From the NCBI GenBank assembly GCA_029990175.1, contig JARKIP010000051.1:1-64000 (forward strand): a stretch of DNA of 64,000 bases, in the 5' to 3' direction. Made by a program: the position numbers and the translations under genes. Below, in pieces: positions 23,978 through 34,152 of the stretch. The first letter of the stretch is position 1; each line of letters starts with the position of its first letter. Below the pieces are notes generated by a model. It was not told where the DNA came from, made no database searches, and worked only from the letters and a program-made list of their open reading frames with translations. Source of the DNA: Petunia secreta. Its lineage: Eukaryota > Streptophyta > Magnoliopsida > Solanales > Solanaceae.

Positions 23978-25321
23978 TGTTGCTCCCAAACGCACACACA
24001 AGTATACGTGGTCGCCAAGTAATAAAGTGATAAGATGAGTATCGTTCCCTCGAGGACTATGCAGACTGAGTTCTAGCAAACAATTTATTTAAACTATTCA
24101 GGGATCTTGTTCCAATAGTGATGAGTTTATTAACTAAAGAACAGTAATTAAATGGTAAAAGTGAATTCAAGCAATGGAGCAAAACTTGGTTGTTATCAGT
24201 AATAAGGAGACGGTCCAGGGTCAGAGTTACGAACAATCCAGTTGAGTTATCCAATTGATTCCACTTCTTAAATTCCGGGTTACTAACTAACAGATTAATT
24301 GTACCCGTGAAAACCTTTCAGTTCTTCACGGTCTATGCAGGCTACTCCAATCCCTATATGTCTATGGGTTGAATCACGTGCACGCATTAACGAATTCTGT
24401 AATGAGTTAAACTAGGCGAGCAAGTATATGTCTATCCTACTCACAAATTGGTTCCCCGATGCCCGGGTTCACAAACTAGTCCTATTCTTTCTTATTACGT
24501 AATTAAATTCTCTCTTTCGAGTTCAATCTAAAAACCATAGATAATGCGTAATAATCGGGCCCTGACAATTACACAAGTGAAATCAAGAAAGAATAAGCAA
24601 CCCGTAATGGGATTCAATTAATGGAAATCAATCTTCAAACATCAACCTTCATGTAATACTCTAACCCTAGAACGATAGATTTAGCTACGCATACTCATAA
24701 TAACAACACAAGGAATTGATGTAATAATGAAATAATGATGTAATAAATTAATGGTAGGAAGAAAAACCCTTGTCTTGATGTTATGAGCTCTCAAATTTGC
24801 TCCAAAGTCTGAACTCCCATGAAAAACTAAGTAAAAGAGTATTTATAGTGTTTACAAACACCTAGTAATAAGTTAGACCCAAGCCTAGACGAAATAGGAC
24901 ATAAAAACGCGCACAAGGGGCGCTATAACGGGCGCCCTGCGCCTCGGAACGCGTGAGCTTGGACAGAGGACGTCGAAATCAGCCCGCTTTGGGCCTGCGG
25001 CGCGCTGGGAAACGCGCTGGAACACTGGGCGCGGTGGGGCCCGCGGGGCATGCCCTACAGCGCCAGGCCAATTTTCGTGTTTTCTCGCTCCTTTGCTCGC
25101 TCGTGTCGTGCCTTCGTGTGCTCGATCCAATCCTCAATCAAAATCCAATCTTTTCTTGCTCAATCATGCTCTTAAAAGCTCCAATTACACTTCATAACAA
25201 CCTACATACACACGACATAAAATCAGTGTAAAACCACAGTCACAAGCTATAAAACGAGCGAATAAGGTACTAAAACGTGAGGAAATATTAAGGAAATATA
25301 GGCATAAAATGCCAAACATCA
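23978..25321 (-). repeat. 5' LTR of element A
   Basis: 1344 bp, nearly identical to the 3' LTR. The two differences seen are within AAATCCCGGG versus AAATTCCGGG, and ACGAGTGAAT versus ACGAGCGAAT. Confidence 0.95.
24840..24847 (-). promoter_or_regulatory. TATA box of element A 5' LTR
   Basis: The plus strand reads TATTTATA, so the minus strand reads TATAAATA, in CACTATAAATACTC. It is well placed to start the element's genomic RNA on the minus strand. Inferred from sequence only. Confidence 0.6.
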
Positions 25322-27102
25322 ATCGTTTAATCCTAGATACTGGGCGTCACTTAGACTTATTTGAAACTTATTATGTACCTTCTATTTCAAGAAATTTAGT
25401 TTCTTTGTCTAAGTTAGACAAGACTGGATACTCTTTTAATTTTGGTAATGGATGTTTTAGTTTGTTTAAGCATAATCATCTCATTGGTTCTGGTATTCTT
25501 TGTGGTGGTTTATACAAACTGAATCTTGATAATCTGTTTGCTGAAACCCTCTTAACTCTGCATCATAAAGTTGGAACCAAATGTAGTTTGGTGAATGAAC
25601 ACTCTGCTTACTTGTGGTATAGACGTTTAGGTCACATATCTAAAGAAATTCTGGAAAGATTAGTTAAGAATGAAATCATTCCAGATTTAGATTTTACAGA
25701 CCTAAATATTTGTGTGGATTGTATTAAAAGAAAACAAACAAAACACACAAAGAAAGGAGCCACAAGAAGCACACAACTTCTTGAAATTATACACACTGAT
25801 ATCTGTGGTCCTTTTGATATTCCATCTTTCAGTAAGGAAAAGTACTTTATCACCTTTATTGACGACTTTTCACGTTATGGTTGTCTATTTCTTGCACGAA
25901 AAATCTCAAGCAGTAAATGCCTTAGAGGTATTTATTAATGAGGTTGAAAGGAAATTTAGACAAAAATGTGAAAATAATTAGGTCAGATAGAGGTGGTGAG
26001 TATTACGGAAGATATGATGAAACTGGACAACACCCCGGTCCATTTGCTAAATTCCTCGAAAAGCGTGGCATATGTGCTTAATACACAATGCCTGGCACAC
26101 CACAACAAAATGGTGTGGCAGAAAGGCAAAATCGTACATTAATGGAAATGGTTAGGAGTATGTTAAGTAATTCATCTTTACCCGCTTCATTGTGGATGTA
26201 TGAAAGACTGCCGTGTACTTACTAAATAGGGTTCCTAGTAAGGCATTTCCAAAGACACCTTTTGAACTTTGGACTGGTAGGAAACCTAGTTTAAGGCACC
26301 TGCATGTTTGGGGCTGCCCGGCAGAACTAAGAATTTATAATCCACAAGAAAAGAAACTAGATCCACAAACAATCAGTGGTTTCCTTATTGGTTATCCAGA
26401 AAAATCAAAGGGGTATAGATTTTATTGTCCTAACCATAGTACGAGAATTGTTGAAACTGGAAATGCTAGGTTCATTGAGAATGGTGAAGTTAGTTGGAGT
26501 GAAGAACCGCGTAATGTGGAAATTAGGGAAGTTAGGGTGCAAATTCCTTTACCCTGTACTTCTCCTAAAATTGTTGTTCCTGAAGTTGTTGTACCGCCTA
26601 ACAACAAACAAGAACAACAAAATAATGATCCTGCTATTCATAATCAAAACATAATCAATGAACCTACAGTAGACGTACCGCAAGAAGTAGCATTAAGAAA
26701 ATCTCAAAGACAAAGGAGAAATGCTATTTCTGATGATTTTTTTTGGTATATCTACATGAGTCGAAAATTGATCCGGAAATTGATTTGGATGATTTGGAAA
26801 TCAATGATGATCCAGTTTCATTTTCACAGGCCATTGAAAGTAATAATTCTAACAAGTGGTTAGATGCTATGAATGATGAGTTGAAATCCATGCAACATAA
26901 TAAAGTTTAGGACCTTGTTGAATTACCAGAAGGTTGCAAAAGAGTCGGGTGTAAATGGGTCTTTAAGAGCAAACGTGACTCAAATGGTAATATTGAACGT
27001 CACAAGGCCAGATTTGTTGCCAAAGGTTTCACTCAGAAACATGGTGTTGACTATACAGAGATATTTTCACCTGTCTCTAAAAAGGATTCACTTAGAATTA
27101 CG
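25322..27102 (+). pseudogene. copia H pre-integrase, integrase and truncated RT
   Basis: The frame continues from 18374. The pre-integrase zinc motif is seen as LWYRRLGHISKE and CVDCIKRKQTKH. The integrase core shows HTDICGPFD, DRGGEYYG and NGVAERQNRTLME, consistent with the D-D-E triad. It then runs through LLNRVPSKAFPKTPFELW to the RT start WLDAMNDELKSMQ and ARFVAKGFTQKHGVDYTEIF. Frameshifts occur near 25900, 26200 and 26750, and stops near 26080 and 26908. After the RT start the frame ends near 27102 without the YxDD core or RNase H. Confidence 0.85.
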
Positions 27103-27476
27103 TATGACTTTATGTAATGACTTTATGATGTTTATTGAATTGACACTTTGAGCTCATTATTGTAAATATTTCTGTATTACATGTTTCTCTTGTATACATA
27201 ACGTGAGAATGATGATGACAAGTTTTAACTTAGATAAAGATATTCTAAGTGTTATGTTGGACCATTATGTATTAAAGGTTGAGTTGGGTAAGAGACTAAT
27301 ATTGTAGTGCATGGAAGGGACTATGTCGAAAGAGATGTACAACCGCCATGACTCGTATTCGTTGATTTACTTGATAACAACGAATGATGTTGGATTTAGC
27401 CTAATTGTGCACATATCGATTTGTAATGTTTATTAAACAATTAAGTGAATAAAGTCACGCGTGCCAAGTGAGAGAA
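27103..27476 (+). other. copia H 3' untranslated region
   Basis: Non-coding stretch between the RT truncation point and the 3' LTR. It ends in the purine tract next to the LTR. Confidence 0.5.
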
Positions 27477-27913
27477 TGTTAGTTTTGGCCCACGTGGCCA
27501 ATGGCTTTGTTTTGTTTAATAAAATAAATAAATAATATTGGCTAAATTCTATTTAATTAAGGAAAATTAGTTATTATGCTTAAAAACTTCCCACTATCCA
27601 TTTTGATGGAAAGTGGGAATCATGGGTTAAAAATTGGTCCTCTCTCTGTCTTTTAAAAATAGTAGAACAAGTATTCCATCAATAAGTTCTAGAAAAGCAA
27701 TAAAGAAAAGAGAGAGAAAAATTATCAAGAAAGAAAGGAGAAATCAAGCAATTCCGAATTCAAGGTTGATCAAGAAAATACCATGGATTCAGGTTTATTT
27801 TCTTGATAAAGTATTCAATTGTGAAGATGATTGTGTTTTACGATCCTGAAATATTGGTTGAGTTTTATCTTAGATTATTTATGATCACAGTCTTGAATTA
27901 AAAAACTCTTACA
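27477..27913 (+). repeat. 3' LTR of copia H
   Basis: 437 bp, preceded by the purine-rich AGTGAGAGAA. Similarity to the 5' end of the element does not stop at the LTR. The next 12 bases (27914-27925, TGTGGTATCAGA) copy the primer-binding site region before the sequences diverge. Confidence 0.92.
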
Positions 27914-28067
27914 TGTGGTATCAGATAAAAAATGATTATACCCTATTACAAATATAATTGGTCCAATGAATACCCTTTCAGCATTTAAAAAATACTTTAT
28001 TACAATCAAACATACATTGTGTTTATAAAAAAATAAACATACTTGAATATTTAAATATAATCTTGAA

Positions 28068-28590
28068 TTTATAATAGTATAGTTACACAATTGGATAAGA
28101 ATGATCAAAGTACTTGTTAAATCAGTCTTTACATGCGGGTCATACCTAATTGGCATACAGACTTTTATTTGGACCCAATTAATATGTACTTGAAATCTTA
28201 TCTTTTCAGGTGTAGATGCTATGGTTGATAAACGTGTTTCAGAATATAGTTTGATGAATCCACCATTTTCTGATGCAATTGCCAAGGATTTCCTCCTGAC
28301 ACAATGCCGCAATATTTCGCCAGGCCTGAAGTGACATCCATTACAATAAAAGCAACATATAGAGAAATAATAAGATTTCGGCTTTGTTTAAATTCTGGTG
28401 TAGTTAGAGTAGGGCACTTTTGATAACAAATACATAGACGATGACCTTGAATTAGTTTCAATATCTTGTGATGCACATTTGGAGGAATGCGAATATAGTG
28501 AGATTGTAACATTTCCGCTTGTATTCAAGCCTTTGAGCAAAATTATTGTGTTTTTCTTGTTTCTTTTGCTTCCCACCAAATTCTATTTTC
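28068..28590. repeat. Right copy of the duplicated segment flanking copia H
   Basis: Matches 16060-16680 in order and orientation, with the same blocks (TTTCTGATGCAATTGCCAAG, ACACAATGCCGCAATAT, GTGACATCCATTACAATAAA, GATGACCTTGA). Divergence is clear, so the duplication is old. Minus-strand open frames of 60-145 codons here are not recognisable proteins. Confidence 0.7.
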
Positions 28591-28880
28591 CAAAGTCATG
28601 GTTGTCATACCTCAATAATTCATTTTATCATATTTGCAAGTCAACTTTGTGACAATATTCCACTGCACAAAAGTTGACAAATATATATGTACTAGGTGGG
28701 GTGGTGCCCGTGAAAGACGGGCCCAATATGCGGCGATAAAATTTTTCTTAGGTGATGATTATTTTTGTTTGATCCTAAATTGGAATGCGTATGTAAAAAA
28801 TTAGGGTAAATGTTCAGAAAATAGTCAAGCGCTTTCTGTTAAATTAGTGTTAGTATTATTCTTATATATATACAACTATA

Positions 28881-29310
28881 ATATTTTTATTTTATTCTCC
28901 GTCTTTATTGCAATGTTATTTCATTACCTTGATTATCTTTAGTTTTTATGTTAGTCTTTTTTCCTTTATCATGGTATTTTCATCTTATTTTTTCAAACCT
29001 GTTTTCAAAAATATTTTCTTTAGCCAATCGTCTACCGAAAACAACCTCTCCACCTTGGTGAGGGTGATGTTTGCTTACATCTCACCATCCCCAGTAATAT
29101 TTTTATTCTATTCTCCGTTTTTATTGCTACCGTTATTTCATTATCTTGATTATCTTTAGTTTTTATGTTAGTATTCTCTTTTCCTTTATCATGGTATTTT
29201 ATCTTAGTTTTTCAAACCTGTTTTCAAAAATATTTTCTTTAGCCAATCGTCTACCGAAAACAACCTCTCCACCTTTGAGGGAGGGGGTAAAATTTGCTTA
29301 CATCTCACCC
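28881..29310 (+). repeat. Tandem duplication of ~215 bp with SINE/RTE-like 3' tail
   Basis: Two head-to-tail copies (about 28881-29093 and 29094-29310) share TTGATTATCTTTAGTTTTTA and AGCCAATCGTCTACCGAAAA. The shared end, ACCGAAAACAACCTCTCCACC then TTGCTTACATCTCACC, resembles the 3' region of Solanaceae SINE/RTE-type retroposons. In the second copy it continues to GGGTATGTTTTTGTTGTT near 29340-29356, a (TTG)n-like tail. Confidence 0.6.
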
Positions 29311-29676
29311 TTCTCAGACCTCACTTATGAGATAACAGTGGGTATGTTTTTGTTGTTGATTGTCATGTTTATGTGGCAATTTCTTTTAGTCAATTTAACA
29401 GAAATAGTTTTTTAAAATTTATCCAATTTTAGTATTGGACCTTTTTTTATTTTTAGGTCCGGGTCCAGCCCGACCCAAGTTTAATATAAATACTTTAATG
29501 CGCTATTTAAATTTTGATCAGAATAAAATAAAATCATTATTCTTTATCGCCAGATTTTAAACACTTTCTAGTGGATAGTCAAGAAAATTAGAGGATCAAA
29601 GAAAGGTTGCTAAAAATTAAACACTATTGAGCAAAATTTTATAATAATTATATTTGTCAAGTTCACCTTCACTTCC

Positions 29677-30113
29677 AAGTGAAATTTTTATCCACCGTAA
29701 CGTTATCTTTCCTACCTTCTTTTTATTTCTACTCCAAACATAATCATCTTCTTCTTCTTTTTATTTTGGGTCAAACTTCACCAATTTATATTTGTACACC
29801 TATTAAATTTGACTTTAATTATTTCATCCCACTAAAGATTAAAATCTTGTTGAAAGCAAATAGCTGTTTGATGCTTTTTAACTTTTTAATTTTAAGTGAA
29901 GTTTATATCCACCATAACGTTATCTTTCCTACCTTCTTTTTATTTCTACTCCAAACATATTCATCATCTTTTTCTTTTTATTTTGGGTCAAACTTCACCA
30001 ATTTATATTTGTACCACCTATTAAATTTGACTTTAGTTATTTCATCCCACTAAAGATTAAAATCTTGTTGAAAGCAAATAGCTTGTTTGATGCTTTTTAA
30101 CTTTTTAAAAAAT
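29677..30113 (+). repeat. Second ~217-bp tandem duplication
   Basis: Two direct copies offset by 217 bp share CGTTATCTTTCCTACCTTCT, TTTTGGGTCAAACTTCACC and CCCACTAAAGATTAAAATC. It sits about 370 bp from the other 215-bp duplication but has a different sequence. Confidence 0.85.
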
Positions 30114-30601
30114 TAAGTAAGTTCTAAAAAGAATGACACAGGTCTAAATTTGAACACGATTTAAATTTACTTTACTTTAGATTACGTTTTTTTTTTAAAA
30201 AAAAAATTCTTAAACTCCAACACAAGTTTAAATATGTCATCCTTTTTTAAATATAGGGAATAGAGTTAATCAGATAATTTCAGAGACTTCTCATTGGATT
30301 TAGTTTCATAACACTCATCTCTCTTATGATCTATGATATTATGCAGACTTTTTCTTTTTTAAACTTCGTATAAAATCAAAGTATGTCACTTAATTAGAAC
30401 ATAAATAAAGTATTTTTATTAGTATAAAAGTACTTAAATTGTTATTGAACCACTGTGTTTGGATCACTCTTCAACCCATTTTATTTGTTTTGATGTTCAC
30501 TTTCAGAACACTTTAACAGAATAAGTCTCTTTGTTTGGAGCATTTTTTATTAGATAAACACTTGTAAAATTGACAATTTGATCATATGTTAATAGCTTTA
30601 G

Positions 30602-30892
30602 CTAGCGTTTGGACATAGATTCCCAAATAATTTTTGAGAAAGATTTTTTGGGTGAAGTTTGATTTGAAAATGAAAAAGTATTTGGACATACTTTTTGAGA
30701 ACAAATTTTTTGGCTCAAAAAGAGCCTTTGAACTCTTATGAAAATGAAGTTTGATATGTAAATTTAACTTTTTGGATCAAAAAGAGCCTTTGAGCTATTT
30801 TTGAGTTTTTGAAATTTTTTGGAGAAGTTTTGGTCAAATAGCATAAACAAACAATTTTTCTCCCAAAAATTATAAACAAACGGGGGCTTAAT
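30602..30892. mobile_element. Possible MITE (GTTTGGACATA type)
   Basis: The left end GCTAGCGTTTGGACATAGAT and the right end ACAAACGGGGGCTTA are roughly inverted. The interior is rich in TTTTTGAGAAA-like words and a repeated GGCTCAAAAAGAGCCTTTGA-type inverted motif. No target duplication found, so this is tentative. Confidence 0.4.
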
Positions 30893-31261
30893 GTGTAATG
30901 CAAAATTTCAACAGTAGCTTCAATTAAATTTTTCTTATTGTAACCATCAGATTCACAAGTCATTTGTTAGTTTTATTACATTAAACATCTTATCTTATTT
31001 TATTTAATATATAATTCATCCTTTGTTTACAAAGAAATAAAGGTGGAGTTAAAATTAAAACTGAATTGGTAGACTTCACCATTTTGGTAGGGTTACTTTA
31101 AGTCCACTAATATAAGCTTGACTGAGTGACACTGTGAAGGATTAACATTGCCCACATGTGGGCCCAGTACATCCCACACAGCTTTATGTCATCACTGACA
31201 CAAGGATTAGTTCGTCAAGTGCTCCTAAATTTTATACTGGGGGAACAGTAACAGCTCTTGT

Positions 31262-31449
31262 GCGCCAATAGGATTACTCTATTATGCTTTATTTACAAAA
31301 AAGCCCTCGTAGATCCGAATGAAATCCGGATGCAGCTCTCTCTTTACCAGAGGCAGCGCCAATAGGATTACTCTATTATGCTTTATTTACAAAAAAGCCC
31401 TCGTAGATCCGAATGAAATCCGGATGCAGCTCTCTCTTTACCGGAGGCA
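31262..31449 (+). repeat. 94-bp tandem duplication, near-perfect
   Basis: Two direct copies (31262-31355 and 31356-31449) begin GCGCCAATAGGATTACTC and end GAGGCA. They differ at about one base (ACCAGAGG versus ACCGGAGG), so the event is recent or the copies are being homogenised. Confidence 0.95.
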
Positions 31450-31577
31450 GCTCTCCTACCATGTTTATATAGTAGTACTAATTTTGATAAGTATCTACTA
31501 CATTTTAAGCAATACTATTATCACAAATATTAAACTAGGAAAAAAAATGGGTGGAACATGTTAACCACATATTAAAT

Positions 31578-31596
31578 GGTAGAACGGAGGGAGTAG
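31578..31596. mobile_element. Remnant of a Stowaway-type MITE end
   Basis: AGAACGGAGGGAGTAGTA matches the common terminal ACGGAGGGAG followed by TA of plant Stowaway MITEs. Only this end is clear. Confidence 0.4.
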
Positions 31597-32197
31597 TACG
31601 TACATACACAAGATAATTGATGGTCGTTGAATATTTGTTGGAGCAACACACGTTCTCTGATTAAGTACGATTTTGCCATCAACCCGTTTATTTATTACTA
31701 CTTAATAAGATGCACACATAATATTGATATGAGGTTACAGTTTGTTAAATGGATGCTTCCTCAACACATTTCTCATCGATCTTATGCGCAGAATAATGTT
31801 CCTCTTCTTTTATATATTGAACAGTTGATCGTCAAGAAAATAATTAACTGAGTTGATTGTTGTCATCCTTTAGTCTTGTGTCGATTAGTTTTGTTGCTTG
31901 AGCCAGTCTACAATATACTTTCTTCATTTTCGAAAAAACAGATATGGTGCAATGATACCAATGGGAGAAGTTTGAAAGTTCCTATAGATATTCTAATTGC
32001 TTTGGTCACATTTTTACAGCCTCATTTTTGGCCAACAAATTTTTGTTTTAATGTTGGTGGGCTGCACTTTTCTTGTTCATTCTTGGTAGTTTACTGAAAG
32101 TTTCTTTAGTCCACCCCTAATTTGATTTACTAAGTGCATAGTATTCCCCCTTTTCCTTGCCCTCTGTTCTCCTGTGCTGTTGCCTCCTGCAACATTA

Positions 32198-32309
32198 AAA
32201 CGGGGCAGCCCGGTGCACAAAGTATTCGCGTTCACATAAGATCAGAAAAGGACCACATTCAAAAAGTGTGATGTACGCAGCGCACCCTGATGCAGCATCA
32301 ATGGCTGTT
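32198..32309 (-). mobile_element. 5'-truncated Au-like SINE
   Basis: On the minus strand the element ends in GGGCTGCCCC followed by GTTTT, like the Au SINE 3' end, and begins with GGAAACAGCC-like sequence. It keeps GTACATCACAC and TGCACCGGGCTGCC blocks. A 13-bp direct repeat TCCTGCAACATTA flanks it at 32185-32197 and 32310-32322, as expected for a target-primed insertion. The tRNA-like promoter head is missing. Confidence 0.7.
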
Positions 32310-33502
32310 TCCTGCAACATTAGCGTAGTCAAATTACTTATAACAGGATATCTTGTTTTTGACACTTCTGCCAAGCAATTCTTTGTTTCTTTCTCTATCT
32401 GTTGCTATGTCCTTGTGTTTCCATTCTGCTCCTAATTTTCCTACACTTCAACTTTTTTACAAATGCATGAAATTCTACACAGTATACCGCACATGCCTAC
32501 CTTCAAGGCACTTTGGAACCATCCTGTTGGCCCAAAAACAAGACATTTTTGGGATCCTGTATCCAACTGGGCGTTTGTCGTTGCTGTATGCTTATCTAGA
32601 ATGTTCTAATGTGACATTGGTTTTTTTTGGTTGACACTGTACATGAGTTATATTGGCATACTTTGCAGGGACTTATAGACACACAGAAACTCCTAGAAAT
32701 GATATTAGGCAACCCTTAGGTAGGAATTTTCTCTTGAAATTGATGCTGGCTTCAATAATATAGACCTTCAACTTCTTTTCTTTTGGATTATGCAGCACTG
32801 TGCGTGTATTCTGCATTATCCATCAGATCTAGAATGATGCTACAGCCTCCCATTAATACTCTTTTGATATGCCACACCTCGAATGTGGCAGTGCAACTTT
32901 ATCAACTATCACGTTGGGCTAAAAATCAACAAGTGATTACCTTAACTTTACAGCTATTCAAGTATTTTTACTGTACCATGCATCTAATCTCATTCTGGAC
33001 ATTGACTTATACACTCCCTCAGAGAATTTATAAGAAAGAAATAGAAAAAGAGAGGAACAAACACTTAATAAAGAATGGAAAATAAACTACAAAGGATTAA
33101 AGTATTGAGGGAACAATTTTAGTTTGCTTTTGTTCATTCTCCATCTCCCTCCAACAGTCCAAACATTCTAGAGCCAAAGCAGGGGTTGTGGTAGCTGTTA
33201 TAACCTTATTAAAGAAGTTGAGAGTACTTTCTTGATATGCTGTAGCCAGAAGTATGTCATTGATGATGTGTGTTAGTGTCCTTGAAACTTGTTTACAAAG
33301 ACAGTTTGCAATATATGCTATCAATTGTTGATTTTATGGTGGTTTCCTGTTGTATCTGCATATATTTGCAGCTCAATGCTGACACACTGATATAGTTTCC
33401 TTACTTGTTTGTACTGGAAGTGTTTGTAATTTTTATTTTCCATCTCTCATTGCACAGGCAATTAATTATAGCTGATCCAAATATAGCTGATCCCTTGGTT
33501 AT

Positions 33503-34058
33503 TGTATTGGGTAAAACTCGGCTCGCGATGATTCGCCTCGGCCATGCGATATGATAGCAACCAAGGACTTGACGATAAGCCAGAGACCAAAGCAAAAGAG
33601 TTGATCGCCGAAGTCAGGCACCGAGGCCGTCACCGAAGGTGAGCTGCAAGTTGAGCTTCAACGACATTCACCTCGGTCAAGCAACAGGGCCCTGCCACCG
33701 AGGTCATATATTTGCGCCTCGGTGAGTCCTCCCGGTTCAAGCGGCTTTGCAGCCCACTACTTCAGTCCACTATCTTGCCCATTAACCCCACCCATAAATA
33801 CTCCAGACATGGGTTGGCCATGAACAAGTAGTGGATAACGTGGGGGAATATCTTGTATCTATAAATAGCACTTCATTTTACATTGTACATATTCAGAAAT
33901 ACATACAGAAACTCTGCCCACGCTACAATATATTGAAATCAAGTTGTTCTTTCGCATTTACGCTTACTTCTTGTACTTTTCTAGCTTTGATACCAAGTTT
34001 TGCTTATATTCTAACCCAAATTCGATTTGTGATCCTAAAACTGGTTTAGGCCCATACA
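33503..34058 (+). repeat. 5' LTR of element D
   Basis: Starts TGTATTGGGTAAAACTCGGC and ends TTTAGGCCCATACA. A TATA box TATAAATA lies at 33860-33867. The primer-binding site follows at 34061. No matching 3' copy exists in the window. Confidence 0.85.
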
Positions 34059-34060
34059 AA

Positions 34061-34079
34061 TTGGCGCCGTCTGTGGGAA
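34061..34079 (+). other. Primer-binding site of element D
   Basis: TTGGCGCCGTCTGTGGGAA lies two bases after the LTR. This is the primer site found in many plant Tat-type gypsy elements. I do not assign the tRNA with confidence. Confidence 0.75.
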
Positions 34080-34152
34080 TATAAGCAGAAATGCTTTGTT
34101 CCAAAGTTCAACATTCTTTTTCGTTAAAGCTTACAGTTTCTTCAACAATGCT

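Larger units (their letters stand above)
18375..25321 (-). mobile_element. Young Athila-type gag-protease LTR retrotransposon A (TR-GAG-like)
   Basis: The two LTRs (18375-19718 and 23978-25321) are each 1344 bp and differ at only two positions by eye. The target duplication ATCGT flanks the element at 18370-18374 and 25322-25326. On the minus strand the order is 5' LTR (right), a primer-binding site complementary to tRNA-Asp, gag, retropepsin, then a 2-kb non-coding stretch and the 3' LTR. There is no RT, RNase H or integrase. The layout resembles TR-GAG elements, which must borrow pol in trans. It is nested in copia H in opposite orientation. A deleted relative lies at 49533-53228. Confidence 0.95.
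16681..27913 (+). mobile_element. Ty1/copia retrotransposon H, truncated, host of nested element A
   Basis: Two 437-bp LTRs flank remains of gag, protease, integrase and the start of RT. The LTRs show about seven differences. The primer-binding site TGGTATCAGAGCC (initiator tRNA-Met type) lies at 17120-17132. Most of gag, the RT catalytic core and RNase H are missing, so the element is non-autonomous. Element A (18375-25321) interrupts it in the protease/pre-integrase region. Removing A and one target duplication restores a continuous frame across the junction. No target duplication is visible around H. Confidence 0.9.
30114..33502. other. Intergenic region, no recognised gene
   Basis: Apart from the MITE-like segment, the 94-bp duplication and the Au-like SINE, I see no supported gene. 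The minus-strand frame at 33097-33324 (with ECLDCWREMENEQ) has protein-like composition, but I cannot place it in a family and found no flanking exons. It may be a gene fragment or chance. Confidence 0.4.

Noticed and set aside
23978..25321. Reading the 1344-bp repeat pair as an assembly duplication
   Set aside because: The ATCGT target duplication, the primer site next to one repeat only, and restoration of the copia frame on removal show a true LTR retrotransposon.
32783..33085. 100-codon plus-strand frame
   Set aside because: No domain, no codon pattern I trust, and AT-rich surroundings where frames of this length arise by chance.
33097..33324. Protein-like minus-strand frame of 75 codons
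   Set aside because: No family recognised, no neighbouring exons with compatible splice sites, and the opposite strand also has frames. Left as unannotated intergenic DNA.
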